A stretch of 64,000 bases of DNA from Sipunculus nudus (Eukaryota; Annelida; Sipuncula; Golfingiida; Sipunculidae), in assembly GCA_026874595.1 (NCBI GenBank), contig CM049306.1, positions 29,999,519 through 30,063,518 of the forward strand, in the 5' to 3' direction. Below, in pieces: positions 13,201-25,200 of this stretch. Under the pieces are notes generated by a model. The model did no database searches and was not told the origin of the DNA. It saw only the letters and a program-made list of their open reading frames with translations. Position 1 is the first letter of the stretch, and the number at the start of each line of letters is the position of its first letter. Both the position numbers and the translations under genes were made by a program.

Positions 13201-16200
13201 TGGGGCCCAATAGCTCGAAGGATATGGGTAACAGAGATCTAATTTATGGTTTCCACGGAGACTTTTAATAGGTTTCTCAGTGTGTCGAGAATGAAGATTC
13301 TAGGTCCAGCGGTTACGATTTGTGCCACGTTAACAGATGACAGCATCTTTAAACGTCTCAAAAATAGAGGAAAAATTGTAAAAAAATCGAAAAATACAGG
13401 TGGCGCCACCAGTCTGCAGGAACTTATGGAACATCTCATGATCAATATGTATGCCAAAAATCATGACCATCAGTCAAGTAGTTAATGAGATATTGAAGTT
13501 TTTGTATGAAATTTTTGACTTTTCTGGGGGGTACTTTGGGGCCCCATAGCTCGAAGGATATGGGTAACAGAGACCTAATTTCTGGTTTCCAAGGAGATTT
13601 TTCATGGACCTCTCAGAATCCCAAGTTACAAGGTTCTAGGTTCAGCGGTTACGATTTGTGCCTGGTTAACGGACGGACAGACGGACAGATGGACGACGGA
13701 CAAAGAGTGATCGCTATAGCTCAGATGACTTTCAGTCAGCTGAGCTAAAAATGTACAAAATATGATCTAAATTCTGGTATACAATTCCAACTAAGTTGAA
13801 CATAGATATATCCTTGAAATAAGCTCTTTAGCTATACAAAAAATCATGTTAAGTGAGTTAATATATTTCCTGATTTTAGACAAAGTGCATTATGTGTGAA
13901 CCCATTACTTTAAAGATTTACACAATATTGACCTAAATTCTGGCATGTGCATAAGAAATACAATAAATATAAATAGATAAATGGTTACAATAAATATAAA
14001 TAGATTAACAACAATGGTATCCATAGTGGACAGTTTTGAAGTGTGACAATAGGTTTTTACTGAAAACGGAGATTTTTCCTTAATTTTTAAGGAACAAAGT
14101 CGCAATGACTCAGTTTCAGATTTGGTAGAATAACTTCGGGACATCTAACTCTATGTCGAATTTTGAATTCATTGGTCCAACTGTTTCAAACATGCCCTGT
14201 TAACGGACGAATGCCCGGACGGACTACGAACAAAGGACCACTGTTGTAGCTACCGGCAACCTCCGTCTGCTAAGACATCAGTGACTTAGTGCATAATTAC
14301 TTGGTTGTCACACTTACCAGTGATACCAGTCATCGCACAGATCACATCCAATCATTGGCGATCCGTCATCACGACGCTTACAAGCTGGGCAGATCCATAT
14401 AGTCTCCCCATTCTCATCCTATAATACAGAAACACATCCTATAATACAGACACACTTCCTATAATACAGAAACACATCCTTTAATACAGAAACACATCCT
14501 ATAATACAGATACAAATCCTATAATACAGAAACTAATTCTATAAAACAGATACACATCCTATAATATAGATTCACATCCTATAATACAGATACACATCCT
14601 ATAATACAGATACATCTCCTAAATACAGATACAATTCTATAATACTGAAACACATCCAATAATACAGACAAACATCCTATTGTATCCTCTGGAGTTAACA
14701 TTTTCTGCTGAAAAGAATTCAGTCAGAATTAAATCACTCCAGTATTAACAGTTCAGGGGAGCTGGAGACTGATTAACAGCACTCTATGTTTTTACTAGAG
14801 TTTATTTAGTGTGCACCCATTGTATGGACTAGTGTATTTAATGATGCGTAACAGGCTGCAAACCCTATCTGGTAGGTGGTTTTGAATTCTGTATTTTTAT
14901 TTTAATATATATGCTTAGTTGCTTAGCCCCTGCCTTGTGTTTTGTTGTGTGCCTGAGTGCTGAAACAATAAGTAAAAAAAACCCCACAATCTCTACTTGA
15001 CTACGGTAAACCAAAGGCAATCAGGTCCGTCACTTGGTAAGGGCAGCCTTTAGTCAGAGGGCACCAGAAAGGGGTAACTTTTATCGGGTGACAATGACTG
15101 ATCATAAAGAGCCATCTAGGCCATAATATGGGATAGCAATTAAAGACTGGGTTCAATAACATTCATTATAATGTGGAAAAAGAGCACAAACCTGATTACA
15201 GTAAAGCTTCATTTATCCAAAATCTCAGGGGACAGGATTTTTGTTCAGATATGATCATTTGGATAAAAGATTCCAAAACATTACATATGACTGCCAACCT
15301 GCTGCTGAGCACCGGAGTATATTGGAGATTGATAGGTATGAAATAATGAAGCTAGTCCAAAATAAACATTGGCAACAGCATCTTTGTTAGGTTTTCCCTT
15401 AATTTAATCAATTTATTATGTTAAATACATTGAAATTATTGCTGAATGTCCCTGGGAAATCATATATATTGTTAAATCCTTTTTTAATTAAATGGACAAA
15501 TGGTCAAAATTCTCAGTTTTCCATTTTGGATAAACAACTTTTTTTTTATAACAATGTCCGGATAAACGATGCTCTATTGTATTATAATTTCATTGTTATC
15601 AAATTCATTTACAAATGTGATGCATACTGACAGCAGAAAAAATGCTGTCCAATAACTCACAATAATCTTCCCCTCTGTCTCGGTGATGACCGTTCTTGCA
15701 TTTCCTTTACTTTTCTCCGTACTCGCTGCCGGTGTTGGCGGCGGTGGAGTTGGACTCCTGGCAGGCGGTGGTTCTTTCACGTCCTTGACTGCTTCCATCT
15801 CCACAGGCTCTGGCTCAGGCTCCGCTTCTGGTATCGGGCTAGGAAGTGGGGAATGGGTTGGCGCTGGTGAAGGACTGTGAAGCAAAATCGATGATGGGGT
15901 AGGCGAGCGGGGTACTGGGGTAGCTGGGGGTGACAAGGATAGCGACGGTGATTTGGGTGGGGGTGTAGGGGACCTGGGAGGGGGTGATGGGGTGGGAGGG
16001 GGTCTGACCGGGGAGGGTTCTGGGCTTGGTATCGGACTTTTTGGAGGTGGTGATGAAGGTGAAGGGGGTGATGGAGATGGCAATGGCAGTGGTTCCTCCT
16101 TTTTCTTTGGTTTGGACACCTTACTTGGGGACATTTTAGGAGATGGTTTTGGAGAGTCCACTGGAGATGCCACTGGTGGTCTTATCACCCTGTAATAAAA

Positions 16201-19200
16201 ACACATATTCCATAAAAATCAATATTAAAATAACTCAAACAGTTAATCTTTTTGATACTTCTATTCACAAAGTCCTCTGCTTTATATTATGATTTTTACA
16301 GATTTTTACAAACCAACAAATTACTGATTTATTTTCTATTTCAGATTTTAAATTTCAAAATCTGTAAGATTAAATCCATATGATTATATGACATGAAAAT
16401 TAAATAGCAGATCTTATTGGAAAGATTTGTGCCCATTCCTAATTGGAGGTAATTTTTGTTGATTTTTTAAATAAAGTTATTAATTTCTATAATATAACAA
16501 GAGCATCGCAAATGGTGCACAATACGCCCCATTGCATATCTCTTAAACTCTGACCTCATTAAATATGCGTGAATTTTGCTGAGAATTTAATCCAAGCACG
16601 ACACTGTATTGGTTAATATCCATAGTGAGTTTAAGGAATATCCATCAATTTTGGTAAGTCATCATGGCGCCTCCAAGTCTGGTGACCTCTGGTCATTAAA
16701 TATGCATGGAATTTGCTGTTAATTGCACTTTGGTAAGATTCATAATGAGATATCAATAATATTCATAATGAGTTTTATCAAAATCCATCATATTCCTGGT
16801 TAACTATCGCAGCAACACCAGAAAGTAGCCTGGTGACCTCTGACCTAATTAAATATGTGGATTTATGGATATATGGAATGACTGTGATGTATAACAGCTG
16901 CATGATGAATGTACAAAAACTGCAGCATGCAGGGAACTTGATAAAAATATATGTCAATAAAAATATGGTGTATTTCATTTGATCACAAATCTGAAGTGAC
17001 AATACACATTCTTTTATTAACCAGAGTCTGAAAAATATCAGCATTAAATTTTATTACTACAATACGCAGAAATCATATATATCTAAAATACGGGTAGTCG
17101 TCAAGCGACTACATATATCCGCCAAAATCAGAGTGGAACCGGTGAAGTGAGGCATGGATTGAGTGGCAAGAGGAAATAGAGTGAGAAGTGTTGCATATTA
17201 GCATGGATGTCTGCAGCCGAAATGTGTATGTATGTGGCGCCACCTGCCAAAAAATAGAGAAAGCTAACCAAGATGTATAAACACGCAAAATTTTAGGCAG
17301 ACAAGTCAAACCACTACTGAGATATGAGTGATTATAGCCTACGGCAGAAAAAACAGACGGATGCAGGGCAAAAATGATTGCAGGTTGCCCCTCCAGTTTT
17401 GTGTATGATAAAGAGCTATGTGAGATCTACACACATGTAAAATTTTAGCCCAATCGGTCAAACGGTTCCCGAGATATGACCTTGGATGTCTGCAGAGTAA
17501 ACTAGAATGTAGGTGGCGCCACCTGTCATAAAATCAAGAAAGCTGTTCAGGATGGATAAACCTGCAAAATTTTAGGCAGATATGTGAAACCACTGCCAAG
17601 ATATGAGTGATTTTATCCCACAGCAGACAAACAGACAGATGCTGTTCAAAAAGGGTCACAGGTGGCGCCACCAGTTTGTATGGTAAAGAGCTATGTGAGA
17701 TCTAGACACATGCAAATTTTCAGGAAGATAAGTCAAACCAGCTCTGGAGATATAAGCATGGATGTCTGCAGTGTGAACGTGAATGTAGGTGGCGCCACCT
17801 GTCATAAAATCAAGAAAGCTGTCCAGGATGTATACACATGCCAAATTTCAGGTGAATTAGTCAAACCACTGCCGAGATATGAGTGATTTTAACCCAAGGC
17901 AGACGAACAGATGGACACTGAGCAAACATGGTTGCAGGTGGGGCCACCATTTTTTGTGTATGTTATAAAGCTATCCAAGGGCTACATTTGTACAAAATTT
18001 TCTTCCTGATCAGTCAAACAGTTCCCGAGATATGTGGGTTTGTGTATGGAAACAGACGCACAAATTGATGCTGGGCAGAGAGGAAAGGTCAGAGGTCAAC
18101 GCAAATGGGTTAGGCACCAGTTCACATGTGACCCAATAATTGGTGAAAGTTTCGGAAAAATCCAGTCTCAGAGTTCTCCGGAAACGAACGCGGCAGCGGC
18201 GGAACCCGGTCAAAAACTTCGTTTTGGCGGATACAATGAAATTTACTTACAATTTCGGCAATTTGTGTTCATCATCACTGAGAGACTTGGAAGGGGTGAT
18301 GGCAGTTGTCATGGCACTGCTGCCGGAGCCAAACTTGAGGGTCAGTTTTGGGATGGTCAGTACTGGTTCCTCCTGCTGTTTCTGTTAAAGTAAATGACAG
18401 ATAAGAAATCATCAGAGACGGCAAATTGTGTGATTCATTACCAGGGGTCATCATTAAAGGTTGTCTGGTTACCCAGGGCAAGTAAAAGTTAAAAGAAAAT
18501 CATGGTAGGGCATGCTCCTACTTGCTCCACTGGGCAAGTGGATCAAACATAAATCTTTTGCACAATGGCCTGGATCTTAACTAATCTCAAGTTAGTCATT
18601 TTCTTTCTAAGAGAAATTAAAAACATTTTGTAATACCCACATCTTAATAAGCTGTATGTTTATGTGTGCCAATACTGAAGAGAAATGCTATTAACAAACA
18701 AACATTTGAACATGTTCATTGTTGCAAAGTAATAATGTGGAACACACTATTTGTGATAACTGATTATTGTAGGACAAGTAAAAATTCATGAAGGACAAGC
18801 AAAAGCCAGATGTTACTAACACTTGCCCTACTGGGCAAGTATTTTCAAATGTTGAGTCCAGATCACCAGCTGGTGCTAACAAATCAACCATATGGGTTAG
18901 GTCAGTAATGTGAAACACCAGGCAAATCGCAAGACAGTTTTTGGACATTCTCCTCACATAATAGTTATCAAGATACAAACAAATAACCCCACTGCATATA
19001 GAATCAATACGCTATCCCCAAGAACTATGTCCTGTCGTCTTCTGGCTGGAAACACCAGCTTTCACAAAGTAACAATGAGGGCAGAGGCAATTTACTGGAT
19101 ACAGAATATTAGATAACATTCAGTCTAATATAAATTTTTTGATTATTTCTTTTTATATTTCTATGTCTGTTAGCTTAAATAAGGATTCTCATAAGATCTG

Positions 19201-22200
19201 AAAACTAGTAATATTGCAATTATCATGGGCTCTTGAGAAGCATTAATATAGATGTTACTGAATAAATTAACATACATGAAATATAAAACAAGCATGTAAT
19301 ATTAGATACCCTTTGGGTAACATTATAAAAATACATATATTCTGATAAAATTATAGAGCCTTGGGCATTAAAGATAAGTAAATGATGCAACAGAATCCAT
19401 AAATATAACATACAACAATGTCACACACTACAATCAGAGCTAGCTTATCTGCACTTGATACAAAAAGATGAAAAAACATTCTGTTGTTATTGGGAAAATT
19501 ATAACAAGTGACCCAGGGGTCATGACGCTCAGCTGACCAGGAAGACATTGACAAAAGTAATTTTATCATCTGAATGTCAAATTTGAATGAAATACTTTTT
19601 CCAAACTTGACCTTTTGTATAAAATCATCCAATATTCATTGGGGTACTATGGAGCTCTGTAGCATGAAGGATATGGGTAACAGACACATATTTTCAAGGT
19701 TTACAAGATGACTTTTCAGGGGTCTCCCAGCATGTCAAAAAATAAAATTCTAGGTCCAGTTATTATGATTTGTGCCCTGTTAACAGATGACCAAATGTTT
19801 ATTCTGGGGGGTATTTCAAAGCCACATAGGATGAAGGATATGGGTAACAGAGATGTAATTCAGGTGCACAAGGAGACTTTTCAGGGGCCTCCCAGCATAT
19901 CAAGAAAGGAATTTCTAGGTCAAGTCATTATAATTTGTGCTCTGTTAACAGATGACCAAATCTTTATTCTCGGAGCCATAGCATGAAGGATATGGGTAAC
20001 AGAGACCTAATTTCAGATTTGCAAAGAGACTTTCCAAAGGCCTCCATGCATGTCAAGAAGAAGATTCTAGGTCCAGTCATTATGATTTGTGCCCTGTTAA
20101 TATATGACCAAATCTTTATTCTGGGGGGTACTTCAGAGCCCCATAGCTCACAGAATATGGGTAACAGGGACCTTATTTCGGGTTTCCATGTAGACCTTTT
20201 ATGGGCTTCCCTGGAGGTGAGGACAGAAGATTCTAGGTCTAGTCATTATGATTTGTGCCCTGTTTACAGATGACCAAATGTTTAAAGATCACAAAAGTAG
20301 AGAAAAACAAGGGACCCATGGGTCACGGCGCTCAGCTGATTGTGATTGAACTATAAATGTTTCTCCACTGTGATACTATATTGAGTCGATAAAGCTTATG
20401 AATATCATGTACATGTTGGGCTATTATAAAGGAATGTAATGTAATATGTGAGTAAATGATAAATGAAATTACCTGACTGATGGATTAATAGAGTCAAATA
20501 AAGTGGTTTATTTTTTATTTATTTAGGAGGGGTTGAAAATTGTGATATATTTGAGCAAATATGAATGCAGTGACAGCAGTAATAAGCAGTAGTAGAATGA
20601 TGATAAGGCTATTTGTTGAAGGATCTAAAGTGTGCCCACTATGTCTACATATTACACAATATTGACATAATTTCTGGCATGTACATAGGTACCTATGGAC
20701 AAATAGTTATACAAAATATTAAAGTATGAATATATCTGATTCATCTTGTTCTTGCTTACTGAGGCTGACTTTGGGATGGGGTTCGGAGAAGGGAAAAGTG
20801 AGGGCAGCACGAAGGTGGATGTAGAAATATTCTATTGTAATGTTTTTCATTTATATAAGAATATGAAAAGCTAAGAGGAAAGGGGCCATCCTACTTGGTT
20901 ATAGTAAAGTTCTAAATATATGATTGCAAACTAATACTCTGACAAGACTGTCATGAAGAAAAACAGTAAAAGTTTTGAGATACTGTGTTGCATACGAAAA
21001 TTTACAGATGGACAGGCAAGAGGACAGAATGGACTAATACCTTTATTTCACTTTCAAGAGAATAATGCATTTAAGTTTATATATAATCCTATTTTTTTTA
21101 AGCAGATCCACTTTTTCCATTAAGAAGTTTTTATCTGAATCATTTTTTTATTTACAGGTTTATAAATTTTTAATTTAAAAACCTGAAAATATAAGTTAAA
21201 ATATTAGAATTGTTGCAAAAGTTGCAATCATTATATATACAGAGTAAAAAACACTGGGTCATATTATGCATACACATATATTTTATTATTTTTAAATCAT
21301 GAATGTTTAAACTGATTTTAAAAGAAAATAATGCCACAACATGGCATCAACAAGAATATTCCTTGAATCACTATTAAAAAGTTTTGCACATTGGAGTTTT
21401 CAGGACATGCTTAATTTTATTCACCAAAATAAAATAAAAGTAAATTTGATAAAATAAAACATCTTTTCAAATAAAGTATACACACTGTTGGTTGAATGAG
21501 GGACAAACAATATCATTGTGCTAATTACTATCCCAGTTTTAATTAATTACTGGAATTAATAGTCAATTTCACACCTGGTGAAGTTTTTACTCTTCTGAAG
21601 TAAGGAATTACTTATCTCATGAACATCCACACTTTCACAGCAATACACCACTTTGTGGACACAATTAAATGTACACTTTAATCATTGTAACCCTGGTGGT
21701 TCAATACAAAATCTAAAATGTAGCATGTCCAAGAATAAAATAAAATACAGAAAAATTATAACATTCATCTAGTTTATGCACCAGCAGGGGGGGGGGGGTG
21801 AGTGCAGGTCAGAGGGGAAGCCTGCTAGTAGTGGCCAAGCTGGGCCAAGGTAAGCTGCCTGGGGTGGGTTACATAATGCAAGTGAAGGCTGTACTACTAG
21901 GTGGGCTAGATGTAAACAACACTTGACATGGTGTATGAAAACATGAATAAAAGCTATTCATTCCAATCAATTTTTTTTGAAAGTTCAGATTTTAAAAGAT
22001 TAAATCCTTATGCATATATGCTGGGAAAATTAAATCAACAGTGCCAAAGTTGGACAAAATTTAAGGTATTGATTTTTTATTTATGCTAATAACTTGAAAA
22101 ATTTGCAAAATTCAGATCTAATTTTGGGTAAACAATTGAATCTTGATTAAATAAAGTTATATTCCTGAAAAAAAGTCTCTAGGTTCAGCAATTCTCATGT

Positions 22201-25200
22201 GAGTAAATATATTTCCTGATTTTTTAAAAAATTGCATTATGTTTTGGCCCATAACTTCAAAATAATACCCAATACTGACCTAATTTTTGGTATGTTCATA
22301 GAAAATGTATAAAAGAATGTGAATACTAAATACGATCTAAAACAGATCAGTGGTTTTGATATTAGGCAGCCTTGAAGTGTAACAATGGCTTTTTTTATGG
22401 AAAACAGAGTTTTTTTTCCTTAATATCTCGAAGGAACAAAGTCCTAATGACCCAATTTTCAGTATGGTAGGAGATTTTGGGGACATCTAAAATTATGTCA
22501 ACAGCCTGGGGAGCATAGAGATGTGCACTGAATGACCTACAGTCATCAAAGTGGACTGCTTGACAATGTAAGGGAATACAACAAGAGCCTCCAAAAAAAT
22601 TCAATAACTAGCCTAATTTTGCAGCTTTTATTTTCAAATTTCAGATTTAAACAGATTAAATCCTTATGTATACATGGTGTGAAAATTAAATCCACAGTAC
22701 TTACAGGAAAAAAACGTGCCATGGCCAAAGTTGGGCAAAATTTAAGGTACCAATTTTATATTTTTGCCAATATTTAAAAAAATTTAACAAATTTTGATCT
22801 AGTTTTTGGTATACAATTAAATTTTGATTAATTAAAGTTGTATTACTGGAAAAAAGTCCCTACCTTTAACACTTTTGGTCTTAAGGGACCAAATATCTTC
22901 CTGATTTTTTTACAAAGTCCATTATGTTTGGGCCCATAACTTTTTTAAATTATATAATACTGACTTAATATCTGGCATGTACATAGGAACTATATAGAGG
23001 AATATTTATGGTAAATATGAAGAAATCCAAATGAGCGGTTTTGATATTAGGCAGTCCTGAAGTGTGAAAATAGATTTCTAATAAAAAATTGAGGTTTTTC
23101 CTTAATATCTCAAAGTAATGAAGTTCTATTGACCCAATTTTTGGCATGGTAGGAGATTATGAGGACATCTAACTGTATGCCGAAATTCAGATTCATAGGT
23201 CCAACGGTGTCGAAACGTGCCAGTCTTACGGACGGACATCCAGACGGACGGACGGACAGACAGACGGATGGACGACGGACAATGGACCATGACTATAGCT
23301 CAGATGACTTATAGTCAGCTGAGCTAAAAATTGTAAAAAAAATAAAAAAAATATAGCTGGCGCCACCAATCTCCAGAAATTGATGAAACACTCCATGATC
23401 AATATCCATGCAAAGAATCATGGTGATTAATGCATTAGTTGTTCAGATACTTGAGCTTTTGTATTAAATTTTGCATTATTCTGGGGGGTACTTCAGAACC
23501 CCATAGCTCGAAGAATATAGGTCACAGTGACCTAATTTCAGGTTTACAAGGAGAATTTCCATAGACCTCCCAGGATGTCAAGTAAGAAGATTCCTGGTCT
23601 AGCGGTTACGATTTGTGCCCTGTTAACAGACAGACACCTGGATGGCCGGACGGACGACGGACAAAAGGTGATCCCTATAGCTCAGATGACTTTCAGTCAG
23701 CTGAGCTAAAAATTGAAAAAATACAGGTGGCGCCACCAGAATGCAGAAACTGATGAAACATTTCATGATCAATATCCATGCAAAGAATCATGGTGATCAA
23801 TATAATAATTGTTCAGATACTTGAGCTTTTGTATCAAATTTTCCATTATTCTGGGGGGTACTTTGGAGCCCCATAGCTCAGAGGTTATGGGTAACAGAGA
23901 CCTAATTTCAAGTTTTTAAGGAGACTTTTCATGGGCCTCTCAGCATGTCAAGAGAGAAGATTCTAGGTCCAGTTGTTACGATTTGTGCCATGTTAACAGA
24001 TGACCGCATCTTATGAGGTCTCAAAAATAGAGAAAAAAATTCGTAAAAATAAAAAAAAATACAGGTGGCGCCACCAGAATGCAGAAACTGATGACACATT
24101 CCATGATCAATATCCATGCAAAGAATCATGGTGATCACTGCAATAGTTGTTTAGATACTTGAGCTTTTGTATCAAATTTTCCATTATTCTGGGGGGTACT
24201 TCGGAGCCCCATAGCTCAAAGGTTATGGGTAACAGAGACCTAATTTCAGGTTTCCAAAGAGACTTTTTATGGGCCTCCCTGCATGTCAAGAGAGAAGATT
24301 CTAGGTGTAGTCGTTACGATTTGTGCCCTGTTAACAGATGGCCGCATCTTAAGAGGTCTCAAAAATAGAGAAAAATATTGGTAAAAATCGAAAAAATACA
24401 GGTGGCGCCACCAGTCTGCAAAAACTGATGAAACACTCCATGATCAAAATCCATGCAAAAAATCATGATGATCAATGCATTAGTTGTTCAGATACTTGAG
24501 CTTTTGTATCAAATTTTCCATTATTCTGGGGGGGTACTTCCGAACCCCATAGCTCGAAGAATATAGGTCACAGTGACCTAATTTCAGGTTTACAAGGAGA
24601 ATTTCCATAGACCTCCCAGGATGTCAAGTAAGAAGATTCCAGTTCTAGCGGTTACGATTTGTGCCCTGTTAACGGACAGACACTCTGACGGCCGGACGGA
24701 CGACGGACAAAAGGTGATCCCTATAGCTCAGATGACTTACAGTCAGCTGAGTTAAAAAAAATAATCATTGTTTTCTTCACTCCTATGCAGTGGTTATAGA
24801 ATGTAATCATCCTCCAGGTCTACTTTGCTTTAAACACTACTTTATTTAAGTAAAGGAGGTATAGAAAGACTGCAGTGTATAACCACTGCCTGAGTTATCT
24901 TGTCCAAAGACGCTTTACTCTGTATCAACTCTGCTCTACATCAATGTTTTGAGACTGACTCTTATAAAAAGGCTGTGTAAGGTGCCCAATAGGAGACCCT
25001 TTGGAATTGTATTAAGCAGTTATTATTAATTTTTTAGGCAGTATAAATATAAGATAATTACCTTTTTGTTGTCTTTGGATGTTTTATAAAACTTCTGAAA
25101 GGTTGAAGCACCAAAGTAATGCTCAATTGCCCTACACATATATTATTTACCTAATGTTTTCACTGAGAAGAAGTCCCCATGATTATCTGGAATGTTGCAC

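Larger units (their letters stand above)
7285..14317 (-). other. TAF3 intron 8, repeat-filled
   Basis: This 7-kb intron separates the halves of the PHD. It holds a C8 tract and C-rich patch near 8860, a family-C ~150-bp array (about 8960-9690), a dispersed block at 9724-9800 that recurs at 21911-21970, family-B element B1 with family-A element A2 inside it, and a family-D segment after 13748. No other coding signal was seen. Confidence 0.85.

Noticed and set aside
11808-13748. Small frames repeated through family-B arrays as separate genes
   Set aside because: They are copies of one repeat unit; kept only as a finding on possible coding in the unit.
15683-16195. Gly-rich plus-strand frames
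   Set aside because: They lie opposite the Pro/Ser-rich TAF3 exon 7.
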